Of a DNA stretch of 11,391 nucleotides, positions 1 through 8,193 are shown piece by piece. The DNA is from an uncultured Clostridia bacterium (GTDB lineage Bacteria; Bacillota; Clostridia; Christensenellales; UBA1242). Within the stretch, counting starts at the first letter, position 1. The number at the start of each line of letters is the position of its first letter. The stretch lies in assembly GCA_946615295.1 (NCBI GenBank), contig CAMOHL010000011.1, positions 1 to 11,391 of the forward strand, written 5' to 3'. A program made the translations under genes and the position numbers. The notes below the pieces were generated by a model. The model made no database searches. It worked only from the letters and a program-made list of their open reading frames with translations, and was not told the DNA's origin.

Positions 1-63
1 AACATACAAAATTGTGGCAAAATAAAGGAATTTTATGCTTTTTTTTGATATTTTTCTGTTTTT
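1..63. other. AT-rich stretch beyond hslU
   Basis: This is the sequence following the hslU stop codon, rich in runs of A and T. I see no hairpin with a U-tract reading in the hslU direction, so no terminator can be called. In Bacillus subtilis the next gene would be codY, but the window ends before any such gene could be recognised. Confidence 0.5.
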
Positions 64-1368
64 TTATAAAATATACTTTGTTAAATCATTGCTCTTTATG
101 AGCTTTGACATTGCATGTTCAACAAAATTTTTGTCTATTATAACTTCCCTATCTTCATCTCCACAAGCATTGAAACTTACTTCTTCCAAAACTTTTTCAA
201 GTATTGTATTTAATCTTCTTGCACCAATATTTTCACTTGTGAGATTTTGTTTTTCAGCAAGCTCTGCAACTTCCAAAAGAGCATCTTCAGTAAATTTTAA
301 ATCAACTTTATCAACTTTGAGCAAACTTTGATATTGCTTTATTGTTGCATTTTTTGGTTCTGTTAAAATTCTATAAAAATCATCTTTTGTCAAACTGTTT
401 AGTTCAACTCTAATTGGAAATCTTCCTTGAAGTTCTGGTATCAAATCATCAATCTTTGAAACATGGAATGCTCCTGCTGCCATAAACAAGATATAGTCAG
501 TTTTTACAGTGCCATACTTTGTTGTAACAGAAGTTCCTTCAACAAAAGGAAGCAAATCTCTTTGAACACCCTCTCTTGAAACATCTGGGCCTTTGCTGTT
601 TTCTTTGCTTGCAATTTTGTCGATTTCGTCAATAAAAATTATTCCTTCTTGTTCTACTCTTTCGATTGCTTCACTGTTGACACTATCCAAATCCAAAAGT
701 TTTGTGCTTTCTTGTTCAGTCAAAATTTCTTTTGCATCTTTTATTGTAACTTTTTTTCTCTTTTTCTTATTTTGTCCAAACATACCATCAAAGATATTAC
801 CAAGACTAATTTCTGCATTTCCTGTTGCTAGAACTTCAATATTTTTTGGTTGTTCTGGCACTTCAACTTCAACAAACTCATTATCATAATTGCCCTGTTC
901 AAGTTCAGCCATAATTCTTTGTTTGTCGAGATTTTCATCAGCACCTTCAATTTTTTTGTTTGGATATACCATTGCAAATAACTTTTGATTTACAATTGAT
1001 TTAACCTTCTCTTGAACTGCCTTGATCTTTTCGTTTTTAACCATTCTAACAGCAACTTCAACAAGGTCTCTAATCATACTTTCGCAATCTCTGCCAACAT
1101 AACCAACTTCAGTAAATTTTGTTGCTTCGATTTTTACAAAAGGAGCATTTACAAGCTTTGCAAGTCTTCTTGCAATTTCAGTTTTTCCAACTCCTGTTGG
1201 TCCCTTCAAAATTATGTTTTTTGGCATAATTTCTTCCCTTTCTTGTGCAGAAAGTTGACTTCTTCTATATCTATTTCTAAGTGCATTGGCAACTGCTTTT
1301 TTTGCTTCATCTTGACCAATGATATATTTGTCAAGTTCTTCAACAATTTGTTTTGGTGTTAAATTCAT
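64..1368 (-). CDS. hslU: HslU, ATPase subunit of the HslVU (ClpYQ) protease
   Basis: This is the AAA+ unfoldase ring that binds substrate proteins, unfolds them with ATP and threads them into the HslV peptidase in the cytoplasm. The 434-residue product has Walker A at 56-63 (GPTGVGKT), the GYVG pore loop at 89-92, and a charged intermediate domain at roughly 105-235. Walker B is at 243-250 (IIFIDEID), an arginine-finger-like QGRFPIR at 314-320, and sensor-2 GARR at 382-385. The C-terminus is DLTKYIL, matching the terminal peptide that HslU inserts between HslV subunits. The frame is open upstream to 1476, but starting there would add 36 unrelated residues overlapping hslV. The ATG at 1368 gives the family N-terminus (MNLTPKQIVEELDKYIIGQ) and has GGAGG at 1378-1382, inside the hslV 3' end. 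Only one base separates the hslV stop from this start, so the two are almost certainly co-translated. Confidence 0.97.
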   Translation of the reverse strand: MNLTPKQIVEELDKYIIGQDEAKKAVANALRNRYRRSQLSAQEREEIMPKNIILKGPTGVGKTEIARRLAKLVNAPFVKIEATKFTEVGYVGRDCESMIRDLVEVAVRMVKNEKIKAVQEKVKSIVNQKLFAMVYPNKKIEGADENLDKQRIMAELEQGNYDNEFVEVEVPEQPKNIEVLATGNAEISLGNIFDGMFGQNKKKRKKVTIKDAKEILTEQESTKLLDLDSVNSEAIERVEQEGIIFIDEIDKIASKENSKGPDVSREGVQRDLLPFVEGTSVTTKYGTVKTDYILFMAAGAFHVSKIDDLIPELQGRFPIRVELNSLTKDDFYRILTEPKNATIKQYQSLLKVDKVDLKFTEDALLEVAELAEKQNLTSENIGARRLNTILEKVLEEVSFNACGDEDREVIIDKNFVEHAMSKLIKSNDLTKYIL

Positions 1369-1369
1369 T

Positions 1370-1906
1370 TTAAACTTCCTCCACTGTGATATTGTGATTT
1401 GTGAATATACAAATGTCTGCTGCAATATTGATTGCCTTTTCTGCAATCTCTCTTGCTGATAAATTTGTGTTTTCAATGAGTGCTTGACCTGCTGCTAATG
1501 CATAATTTCCACCACTACCAATAGCACAAATTCCGTTGTCTGGTTCAAGAACCTCGCCATTACCTGAAATTACGAGAAGATTATCCTTGTCTGCTACAAT
1601 CATAAGTGCTTCTAACTTTCTCATAACTTCATCATTTCTAAAAGTGAGAGCAAGTTCAACTGCGCTTCTCATCAAATTGCCACTAAACTTGTTTAACATA
1701 TCTTCAAATCTGTTTGAAAGTGAAAATGCATCAGCAACTCCACCAGCAAAACCGATGATGACATTATCTCCATAAATTCTTCTAACTTTAACTGCATTAC
1801 CCTTCATAACAACATTTTGTCCCATTGTTACTTGGCCATCACCTGCAATTGCAGTTTTTCCATCTTTTTTTACTGCAACAATAGTTGTTCCCCTAAATTG
1901 TTCCAT
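1370..1906 (-). CDS. hslV: HslV, peptidase subunit of the HslVU protease
   Basis: This is the proteasome-beta-like N-terminal-nucleophile hydrolase that forms the double-hexamer proteolytic core capped by HslU. The 178-residue product begins MEQFRGTTIVAV. By family knowledge the catalytic nucleophile is the first Thr of TTIVAV (Thr7), exposed after removal of a short propeptide ending in Gly6. In Escherichia coli the Thr directly follows the initiator Met, so the six-residue leader is a Gram-positive-type feature. Other family signatures are AIAGDGQVTMG (20-30), GFAGGVADAF (52-61) and AIGSGGNYALAAG (128-140). The ATG start lies 14 bp inside trmFO and has AAGGAG ten bases upstream. The 3' end carries the GGAGG that serves hslU. 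In Bacillus subtilis xerC (codV) lies between trmFO and this gene; here there is no space for it. Confidence 0.97.
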   Translation of the reverse strand: MEQFRGTTIVAVKKDGKTAIAGDGQVTMGQNVVMKGNAVKVRRIYGDNVIIGFAGGVADAFSLSNRFEDMLNKFSGNLMRSAVELALTFRNDEVMRKLEALMIVADKDNLLVISGNGEVLEPDNGICAIGSGGNYALAAGQALIENTNLSAREIAEKAINIAADICIFTNHNITVEEV

Positions 1907-3188
1907 TATCTACTAACTCCTTGATTTCTAAAATTGATTTGTTGGCTCTATCTTCTTTTGAACTGCCATCATTTTTTATTATTCCCCAATTTGCATTCAT
2001 TGGTTGAAAATTGTTTTCATTTGCTATTGATATCCATTTGCTCAATGCTCCAATGCAAGTTTGATTTGAAAACTCAACAAATGGTTTACCTTCTAACATT
2101 TTTGCCATATTTATTGCAGAATATAACCCACTTGAAATACTTTCAACATATCCTTCAACTCCACTCAACTGTCCAGCAATGAATACATTTGGATATTTTT
2201 TGAGTTGATAAAACTGATTTATATGTTTTGGGGCATTTATGTAGGAATTTCTATGCATAACTCCATATCTTACAAATTCGGCATTTTTGAGTGCAGGTAT
2301 TAGTCTAAAAACTCTCTTTTGTTCTCCAAATGTCATATTCGTTTGACAACCAACCAAATTATACAAATCGTTGTTGTTGCTTTCTTTTCTAAGTTGTAAA
2401 ACTGCATAAGGCATTTTGTCAGTTTTTGGATCTATAAGTCCTTTTGGCTTCAAAATACCAAAAAGAAGTGTTTTGTATCCCCTCTTTGCACTGACTTCAA
2501 TTGGCATACAACTTTCAAAAACTTTGCTGTTCTCAAAATCTTTGAGTTCAACTGTTTTGGCAGTGATGATTTCTTTGTAAAAGGCATCATACTCTTCTTT
2601 GTTCATTGGACAGTTTATATAGTCGCCATCAGTTTCACCTTTGTCGTATCTATTTGCAACAAAATAGCAATTTTCATCTAGACTATTTTTGTCAACAATT
2701 GGTGCAACTGCATCGAAGAAATAACAATCATCATTTCCCAAAATACTCTTTAAGTTTTCAAATAGTTCATTGTCTGTCAAAGGACCTGTTGCAATAATTG
2801 TTGGCTTGCTTAAGTCAATATTTGTTACACATTCATTATGCACAACTATATTTTGGTTTGAAAGAATAATATCAGTCAATTTTTCAGCAAACAATTCTCT
2901 ATCAACAGCAAGAGCATCTCCTCCTGGAACTTTAACTTTGTCTGCTGTTTTTATAACAACACTATCCAATAATCGCAATTCTTCTTTCAAAAGTCCACAT
3001 GCATTTGTGAGAGAGTTGCTTTTTAGAGAATTACTACAAACGAGTTCTCCAAAATTTTTATTTTTGTGTGCAGGACTAAATTTTATTGGTTTTTGCTCAT
3101 ACAAATCAACCAAAAATCCCCTTTTTGCGAGTTGATAACTAGCTTCAACTCCTGCAAGGCCTGCTCCAATCACATTGACTCTATTCAT
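1893..3188 (-). CDS. trmFO: TrmFO, folate/FAD-dependent tRNA (uracil-54-C5) methyltransferase
   Basis: The enzyme forms 5-methyluridine at position 54 of the tRNA T-loop, using methylenetetrahydrofolate as carbon donor and FADH2 as reductant. It replaces the S-adenosylmethionine-dependent TrmA in most Bacillota. The 431-residue product matches the family length (about 435). It starts with the FAD-binding Rossmann motif VIGAGLAGVEAS (6-17) and has NFGELVCSNSLKS (45-57), with Cys51 at the position of the conserved N-terminal Cys. FESCMPIEV (225-233) carries Cys227, which by alignment corresponds to the catalytic Cys226 of the B. subtilis enzyme. A C-terminal FAD-site segment, FIAGQLSGVEGYVES, is at 336-350. 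The start overlaps the topA stop by 8 bp, with GGAG at 3195-3198, so translational coupling to topA is likely. Identity is secure because the GidA/MnmG relatives are much longer. Confidence 0.97.
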   Translation of the reverse strand: MNRVNVIGAGLAGVEASYQLAKRGFLVDLYEQKPIKFSPAHKNKNFGELVCSNSLKSNSLTNACGLLKEELRLLDSVVIKTADKVKVPGGDALAVDRELFAEKLTDIILSNQNIVVHNECVTNIDLSKPTIIATGPLTDNELFENLKSILGNDDCYFFDAVAPIVDKNSLDENCYFVANRYDKGETDGDYINCPMNKEEYDAFYKEIITAKTVELKDFENSKVFESCMPIEVSAKRGYKTLLFGILKPKGLIDPKTDKMPYAVLQLRKESNNNDLYNLVGCQTNMTFGEQKRVFRLIPALKNAEFVRYGVMHRNSYINAPKHINQFYQLKKYPNVFIAGQLSGVEGYVESISSGLYSAINMAKMLEGKPFVEFSNQTCIGALSKWISIANENNFQPMNANWGIIKNDGSSKEDRANKSILEIKELVDNGTI

Positions 3189-5349
3189 CTATATCTCCAT
3201 CTTGAATAAGGTTATTTTCAGCATATTCTTGATTTTCATCATCTTGTTTTTGAGGCTGTTTTTTTATGATTTCCATATAATCGCAACTCTCATTGCTACA
3301 TTTTTTTATAATGTTGTTCTTTGTTTCGTGAACAGTCATATATGAATCGCATTTTAGACACTTTTCTTCAATTGGTTTATCCCAACTGATAAATTTACAA
3401 TCTTGATTGTCTTCACAAACATAGAATGTTTTTCCTCTTTTGCTCTTTTTTTCCAAAACATTTTTGCCACACTTTGGACATTTTGCCACAACCTTATCTT
3501 CGTGCAAACTCTTTATGTTTTTGCATTTTGGATAGTTTGGACAAGCAAGGAATTTTCCAAATCTGCCATCTCTAATAACCATCATTGCACCACATTTGTC
3601 GCATTGAACATCACTGACAACAGGTGGCTCTTTTTCAACAAAAACGGTGTTATCGCCACTCGCAACTTTGAGTTGTGGCAAAAACTTGTCATAGAAGTTT
3701 GAAATAAGCAATCGCCAGTTTTCTTTGTTTGTGGCAATCTTGTCAAGCCCATCTTCCATATTTGCTGTAAAATCAACATTTATGATTGTTGAAAAATATT
3801 TTTGAAGCAAATCGGTAACATCAAAGCCAAGTTTTGTTGGAACAAGTGCCTTGCCATCTTTTTCAACATACTTTCTAGTACTCAAAATTGTTATGGTTGG
3901 AGTGTATGTTGCAGGTCTTCCAATTCCGTTTTCTTCCATTGCTTTGATGAGTGTTGACTCGGTGTATCTTGGAAGTGGTTTTGTGAATTTTTGTTCTGGC
4001 AATAGTTCCAATAATTTTAATTTGTCGTCTTTTTGAAGATCAGGAAGTTTTGCTTGACTTGGTTCTTCTTCATCTTGCTTTTTAAAATCTTGATAAATTG
4101 CAGTGTAACCAGCAAATTTTGGAGTTTTTCCTGTAACCTTGAATTGACAATCATTACACTCTATTTCTGCGACAACTTGATTGTATGTTGCCTCTGCCAT
4201 TTGACTAGCAAAAAATCTTTCATATATCAATTTGTATAACTTATAATTTGCTGGTGATAAGTATGGCTTTACTATTTCAGGTGTTTTTTCAAAATGAGCA
4301 GGTCTAATTGCTTCGTGGGCATCTTGAACATTGTCGCCCTTGCTTTTGTATATATTTGGTTTTGAAGGATAATATTCATCACCAAATTTTTCTATGATAA
4401 ACTTTTTTGCATTTACTCTTGCTTCATCACTAACTCTTACTGAGTCGGTTCTTATATAGGTAACAAGTGCAACTTTTCCTTCATCACCCATTGTTACACC
4501 TTCATACAGCTCTTGTGCACAAGCAGTAACTTGTTTTAAGCTCATTCCAAGTTTGTTGATTGCATCTTGTTGCATTGAGCTCGTTGTGAAAGGTGCAGGA
4601 GCATGACTTTTTGAAACTGTTTTTTTGACAGAAGTAACAGTCCATTCTCCATCTTTGATGTGATTGATAACTCTATCCATCATATCTTTGTTGTGAAGTT
4701 TGATTTTTTTGTTTGTTATTGTTGTGAGATTTGCTTTGAATTCTGGCTTTTGATTTGGTTTTTCAAGTTTTGCACTCAAAGTCCAATATTCTTCTGGCAC
4801 AAAGTTTTGAATTTCTCTTTCTCTATCAACAACAAGTTTAAGAGCAACACTTTGAACTCTACCAGCAGAAAGTCTGTTTGTGATTTTTTTGCAAAGAATT
4901 GGCGATATTTTGTAACCCACAAGTCTATCCAAAACTCTTCTCGCCTGTTGTGCATCAAACATATTTTCATCCAATGCTCTTGGCTTTTGAATTTCTGTTT
5001 GAACAACTTCTTTTGTGATACTGTTGAACTCAACTCTATCAAGTTTGTTTTTGTCAAGTTCAAGCAATGTTGCAACATGCCAGCCAATTGCCTCTCCCTC
5101 TCTATCAGGGTCGGTTGCAATAAAAATTTCATCAGCTTTTTTTGCTAATGATTTTAGTCTTGCAATAGTTTTTTCTTTGTCTGGTTTTATTTCATATTTT
5201 GGCTCGAAATTGTTTTTTATGTCAATACCAAGTGATTTTTCTGGCAAATCAATTATATGTCCACCTGTGGCAAAAACTTCCCATTCCTTGCCTAAATATT
5301 TTTTTATTGTTTCAACTTTTCCAGCACTTTCTATAATAAGTAGTTTCAT
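3181..5349 (-). CDS. topA: TopA, DNA topoisomerase I (type IA)
   Basis: The enzyme relaxes negatively supercoiled DNA by cutting one strand, passing the other and resealing, through a 5'-phosphotyrosine link. The 722-residue product is complete. The Toprim domain lies at about 1-115, with the metal-binding Glu7 (LLIIESAGK) and DPDREGEA at 80-87. The catalytic Tyr is Y298 in VTYIRTDSVR, and the helical gate continues to about residue 565. Three four-Cys zinc ribbons follow: C583/C586/C603/C609, C624/C627/C645/C651 and C664/C667/C684/C689. The tail from about 697 is acidic and Gln/Asp/Glu-rich, with no recognisable domain. The ATG start has AGGAG only four bases upstream. A candidate promoter overlaps the end of dprA. 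It sits between dprA and trmFO, the usual Bacillota arrangement. Confidence 0.98.
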   Translation of the reverse strand: MKLLIIESAGKVETIKKYLGKEWEVFATGGHIIDLPEKSLGIDIKNNFEPKYEIKPDKEKTIARLKSLAKKADEIFIATDPDREGEAIGWHVATLLELDKNKLDRVEFNSITKEVVQTEIQKPRALDENMFDAQQARRVLDRLVGYKISPILCKKITNRLSAGRVQSVALKLVVDREREIQNFVPEEYWTLSAKLEKPNQKPEFKANLTTITNKKIKLHNKDMMDRVINHIKDGEWTVTSVKKTVSKSHAPAPFTTSSMQQDAINKLGMSLKQVTACAQELYEGVTMGDEGKVALVTYIRTDSVRVSDEARVNAKKFIIEKFGDEYYPSKPNIYKSKGDNVQDAHEAIRPAHFEKTPEIVKPYLSPANYKLYKLIYERFFASQMAEATYNQVVAEIECNDCQFKVTGKTPKFAGYTAIYQDFKKQDEEEPSQAKLPDLQKDDKLKLLELLPEQKFTKPLPRYTESTLIKAMEENGIGRPATYTPTITILSTRKYVEKDGKALVPTKLGFDVTDLLQKYFSTIINVDFTANMEDGLDKIATNKENWRLLISNFYDKFLPQLKVASGDNTVFVEKEPPVVSDVQCDKCGAMMVIRDGRFGKFLACPNYPKCKNIKSLHEDKVVAKCPKCGKNVLEKKSKRGKTFYVCEDNQDCKFISWDKPIEEKCLKCDSYMTVHETKNNIIKKCSNESCDYMEIIKKQPQKQDDENQEYAENNLIQDGDIDE

Positions 5350-5364
5350 ATTTCTCCTAAAATA

Positions 5365-5394
5365 ATTATATCTTTTTGTGCAATTTCATAGCAA
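5365..5394 (-). promoter_or_regulatory. Candidate sigma-A promoter for topA
   Basis: Reading leftwards, TTGCTA (5394-5389), an 18-bp spacer and a perfect TATAAT (5370-5365) lie just upstream of topA. Transcription would start about 10 bases before the topA ATG and close to its ribosome binding site, giving a very short leader. The -35 box matches consensus at only four of six positions and touches the dprA stop region, so this could be an internal promoter of the operon or a chance match in AT-rich DNA. Confidence 0.35.
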
Positions 5395-5395
5395 A

Positions 5396-6481
5396 TTAGT
5401 TTTTGCAATAGTAATTGCCGTTCATTTTCTTTATTATTCCATTAAGTTCCATTGTTGTCAACAAAGTAAGCAAAGTTTTTGTGTCTATTTTTGTTTTAAG
5501 TTGTATATCGTCAAAATGTGTTTCACCGTCAATAGCATTTAGAACTGCTTGCTGTTCAATGGATAGTTGTAAATTTTTTACAACTGGTTTGTATTTGTTT
5601 GAAACATTATAAAAATTCAAAATATCTTCAACATCTGTAACCATTGATGATTGACAAGATTTTATCAAATTATTTGTTCCACTTGATGCAAAACTTGTAA
5701 TTTCTCCAGGCACAGCAAAAATATCAATTCCATAGTCAAGAGCATAATCTCTTGTGTGCATTGTTCCACTTTTGAGTGATGCTTCAGTGATTAGCACTGC
5801 TTTTGAAAGTCCGGCAATAATTCTGTTTCTCACAGGATAATGCCAACTAGCTGGTCCAACTTCTGGTTTGTATTCGGTTATAACAAGCCCAAATTCTTCA
5901 ATCTTTTTTTCTAGTTCAAAGTTTCTTTTTGGATAAATATCAAAAAATCCACTACCCATAACTGCTATTGTTTTTCCACCAACAGCAAGTGCCGAACTAT
6001 GCGATATTGTGTCAACACCGTCAGCAAGACCACTAACTATTGTTATGCCACTACTTGCAACTCCTTTTGCAAGTTTTTCAGTTATGTTTTTGCCATAAAT
6101 TGTTGGCTTTCTTGTTCCAACAATTGAAAGACAAGTTGAGTTGAGAAGTGATACATCTCCCCTACAATACAAAATTATTGGCCTATCAGGATAATTTAAC
6201 ATTTTTTGTGGATAGTCATCACTAAGATATGTAACAACTTTTATTTTTTGACTATCTAAATTTAGGATGTGAGAATTTAGATATTGCTCATCTAAACTAT
6301 ACAACATTTTGTCAAACTGCTGTTTTGTTACAATATCTTTCAAACTCTCAAAACTATTTTTGAATTCGTCAAAAACACAACTTGGTTCGTCAAAAAAATC
6401 AAGTATTGCTTGTTGTTTTTTTAGTGTTAAAAAATCGAATAAATCAATCCAAATTATCGCTTTTTCGTTTTTTGTATACAT
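5396..6481 (-). CDS. dprA: DprA (Smf), DNA-processing protein A / RecA loader
   Basis: By family knowledge DprA binds incoming single-stranded DNA during natural transformation and loads RecA onto it. It is also widely conserved in bacteria not known to be competent. The 361-residue product has an N-terminal helical region (about 1-75), then the Rossmann-like DprA fold (about 80-290). Within that fold are SIVGTRKPT (119-127), SGLADGVDTISH (150-161), HYPVRNRIIAGLS (214-226), KSGTMHTRDYAL (237-248), FAVPGE (255-260) and SSGTNNLIK (266-274). The C-terminal 55 or so residues (from LSIEQQAVLNAI) look like the winged-helix domain common in DprA. There is only a weak, distant AAAGGA about 12 bases before the ATG. 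No other in-frame Met occurs until residue 59, so the start is kept. It lies between comM and topA, as in many Clostridia. Confidence 0.96.
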   Translation of the reverse strand: MYTKNEKAIIWIDLFDFLTLKKQQAILDFFDEPSCVFDEFKNSFESLKDIVTKQQFDKMLYSLDEQYLNSHILNLDSQKIKVVTYLSDDYPQKMLNYPDRPIILYCRGDVSLLNSTCLSIVGTRKPTIYGKNITEKLAKGVASSGITIVSGLADGVDTISHSSALAVGGKTIAVMGSGFFDIYPKRNFELEKKIEEFGLVITEYKPEVGPASWHYPVRNRIIAGLSKAVLITEASLKSGTMHTRDYALDYGIDIFAVPGEITSFASSGTNNLIKSCQSSMVTDVEDILNFYNVSNKYKPVVKNLQLSIEQQAVLNAIDGETHFDDIQLKTKIDTKTLLTLLTTMELNGIIKKMNGNYYCKN

Positions 6482-6577
6482 ATCTTTTTATTATCCTTTT
6501 TTTGAATAATTGCTAAAAATTTGAAAAAATAGAGCAAAAATTGCTGTTTTTTTGTATTTTTTTTGTGTTTTTTTTAA
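6482..6577. other. Short comM-dprA intergenic gap with a weak hairpin
   Basis: These 96 bases are almost entirely A/T runs. The one visible structure is a 5-bp hairpin at 6533-6545 (AGCAA, three-base loop, TTGCT). It is followed on the minus strand by CTATTTTTT and flanked on the plus strand by a T-run, so it could act as a weak terminator in either direction. The stem is short and AU-rich, and read-through from comM into dprA remains likely. I find no convincing promoter for dprA here. Confidence 0.25.
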
Positions 6578-8110
6578 CTATAACCAATATTTTCTATCCA
6601 AACTACGATAGTTTATGGCTTCAACCAAATGTTGAATTTCTATATTTTCACTGCCATCTAAATCTGCTATTGTTCTTGCAACTTTCAAAATTCTATCGTG
6701 AGCTCGTGCTGTCAAATTTAGTTTTGCAAATGCTTCTTCCAAAATTCTTTCACATTCAGGAGAGAGCTTGCAATATTTTTTTACGAGTGCCGAATTCATT
6801 GCAGAATTGTTATGAATTTTGAGTCCTTTGAATCTTTCATTTTGAATTTCTCTTGCCTTTGTTACCCTAGCTTTTATTTCGGCAGAAGTTTCCTCTTTTG
6901 CTTCAGATTTTAAGTCTTTGTAATTTATGGCATCAACTTCAATTTGCAAATCAATTCTGTCCATAAGTGGACCACTCAACTTGTTTAAATAATTGTGAAT
7001 TTGAACGAGTGTGCATTTGCACTCGTGAAGTTTGCTTCCATAGTATCCACAAGGGCAAGGATTCATACTTGCAAGCAATGTGAAATCGGCTGGATATTCA
7101 ACTGATTGTGCAATTCTGCTGACAGTAACAACTCTATCTTCAAGTGGCTGACGAAGTGTTTCAATCAAATTTCTTGGATATTCAGGGGTTTCATCCAAAA
7201 ATAAAACTCCATTGTGTGCCAAGCTAACTTCACCAGGTTTGCTTGTTCTGCCACCACCAACCATTGTTACAACTGTTGTTGTGTGGTGTGGCGACCTGAA
7301 TGGCCTTGTGAGAACAATACCTTGCTTGTTGTCTAAAGTTCCTGCAACACTATGAATTTTTGTAACCTCCAAAGCTTCTTCAAATGTCATATTTGGAAGT
7401 ATGCTAGGAAAACTCTTTGCAAGCATTGTTTTACCACTGCCCGGTGGCCCAATCATAATAACATTATGTCCACCTGCTGCCGCAATTTCCAAGGCTCTTT
7501 TTGCTGTTTTTTGACCTTTTATGTAACAAAAATCATTTTGAACAACTGCTTCTTTCACATTATCTTCATATCTAGAAATTTTAACAGGTTCGAGAACTAT
7601 CTCACCCTTCAAAAACTGAATTGCTTCTTTAAGTGATTTAACAGCAAAAGTTTCAATTCCTTCGATATAACTTGCTTCCATAGTATTATCATAAGGAATT
7701 ATAACTTTTTTAAAGCCACTTTCTCGTGCTGTTATAAGCATTGGTAAAAGTCCGTTGACTTTCCTAACATCTCCATTAAGAGATAATTCACCTAAAATAA
7801 CAAAATCATTTGTTGAATTTATTGGACATTGACTTGTTGCAGACAATAATCCTATTGCGATTGGAAGATCATAAATTGGACCTTCTTTTCTTATATCTGC
7901 AGGTGCAAGATTAACAGTTATACGATACAATGGATATTCAAATCCACTATTTTTTATTGCAGACCTTATTCTATCTTTGCCTTCCTTTACACTTACATCG
8001 GGAAGACCAACAACATCATATCCCGGAAGACCATTATTCAAGTCAATTTCAACATCGACTTCAAAACCTTCAATTCCAACAAGACCAAAACTTTTCAATT
8101 TACTTAACAT
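6578..8110 (-). CDS. comM: ComM / YifB family Mg-chelatase-like AAA+ ATPase
   Basis: Homologues in Vibrio and Haemophilus act as a hexameric helicase that promotes branch migration during integration of transforming DNA. In Bacillota the role is inferred from family and from its place beside dprA. The 510-residue product has the full architecture: an N-terminal S5/Lon-protease-like domain (about 1-170, with NNGLPGYDVVGLPD at 25-38) and a Mg-chelatase-type AAA+ domain. The latter shows Walker A GPPGSGKT (221-228), Walker B VLFLDE (302-307) and HNGVLFLDETPEYPR around it. MNPCPCGYYGSKLHECKC at 349-366 holds four Cys that may bind metal. The C-terminal domain carries LTARAHDRILKVARTIADL (466-484). 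The ATG at 8110 gives the standard MLSKLKS... start, yet there is no purine-rich Shine-Dalgarno in front of it. A strong terminator separates it from rplS. Confidence 0.95.
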   Translation of the reverse strand: MLSKLKSFGLVGIEGFEVDVEIDLNNGLPGYDVVGLPDVSVKEGKDRIRSAIKNSGFEYPLYRITVNLAPADIRKEGPIYDLPIAIGLLSATSQCPINSTNDFVILGELSLNGDVRKVNGLLPMLITARESGFKKVIIPYDNTMEASYIEGIETFAVKSLKEAIQFLKGEIVLEPVKISRYEDNVKEAVVQNDFCYIKGQKTAKRALEIAAAGGHNVIMIGPPGSGKTMLAKSFPSILPNMTFEEALEVTKIHSVAGTLDNKQGIVLTRPFRSPHHTTTVVTMVGGGRTSKPGEVSLAHNGVLFLDETPEYPRNLIETLRQPLEDRVVTVSRIAQSVEYPADFTLLASMNPCPCGYYGSKLHECKCTLVQIHNYLNKLSGPLMDRIDLQIEVDAINYKDLKSEAKEETSAEIKARVTKAREIQNERFKGLKIHNNSAMNSALVKKYCKLSPECERILEEAFAKLNLTARAHDRILKVARTIADLDGSENIEIQHLVEAINYRSLDRKYWL

Positions 8111-8160
8111 ACTTTTATTCTATCACACTTTTTTGAAATACCAAAATATAAAATCCAATA

Positions 8161-8192
8161 AAAAACAAAAAAAGTGTGATAAACACACTTTT
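8161..8192 (-). terminator. Rho-independent terminator of rplS
   Basis: One base after the rplS stop codon the minus strand reads AAAAGTGTG (8192-8184), a five-base loop, CACACTTTT (8178-8170), then a T-rich tail of the form TTTGTTTTT down to 8161. The 9-bp stem with its U-tract is a standard intrinsic terminator. A further inverted copy of the CACACTTTT arm occurs at 8122-8135, just before comM, and could compete for the distal arm. Confidence 0.85.
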
Positions 8193-8193
8193 A

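Noticed and set aside
35..331. Plus-strand 98-codon frame with AAAGGA five bases before its ATG
   Set aside because: It runs antisense through the conserved end of hslU. The hydrophobic, Ser/Phe/Leu-rich translation is what the complement of an A-rich coding strand gives.
1369..1476. Extended hslU start at 1476
   Set aside because: It adds 36 residues without family resemblance and overlaps hslV by over 100 bp, while the ATG at 1368 has a good GGAGG and the standard N-terminus.
4660..5148. Long plus-strand frame of 162 codons inside topA
   Set aside because: Fully antisense to the conserved Toprim and core region of topA, Phe/Cys/Asn-rich, without a plausible ribosome binding site.
6203..6216. 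DnaA-box-like CTATCCACA on the minus strand
   Set aside because: A single site inside dprA that encodes part of a normal DprA segment; no cluster of boxes or AT-rich unwinding element suggests an origin.
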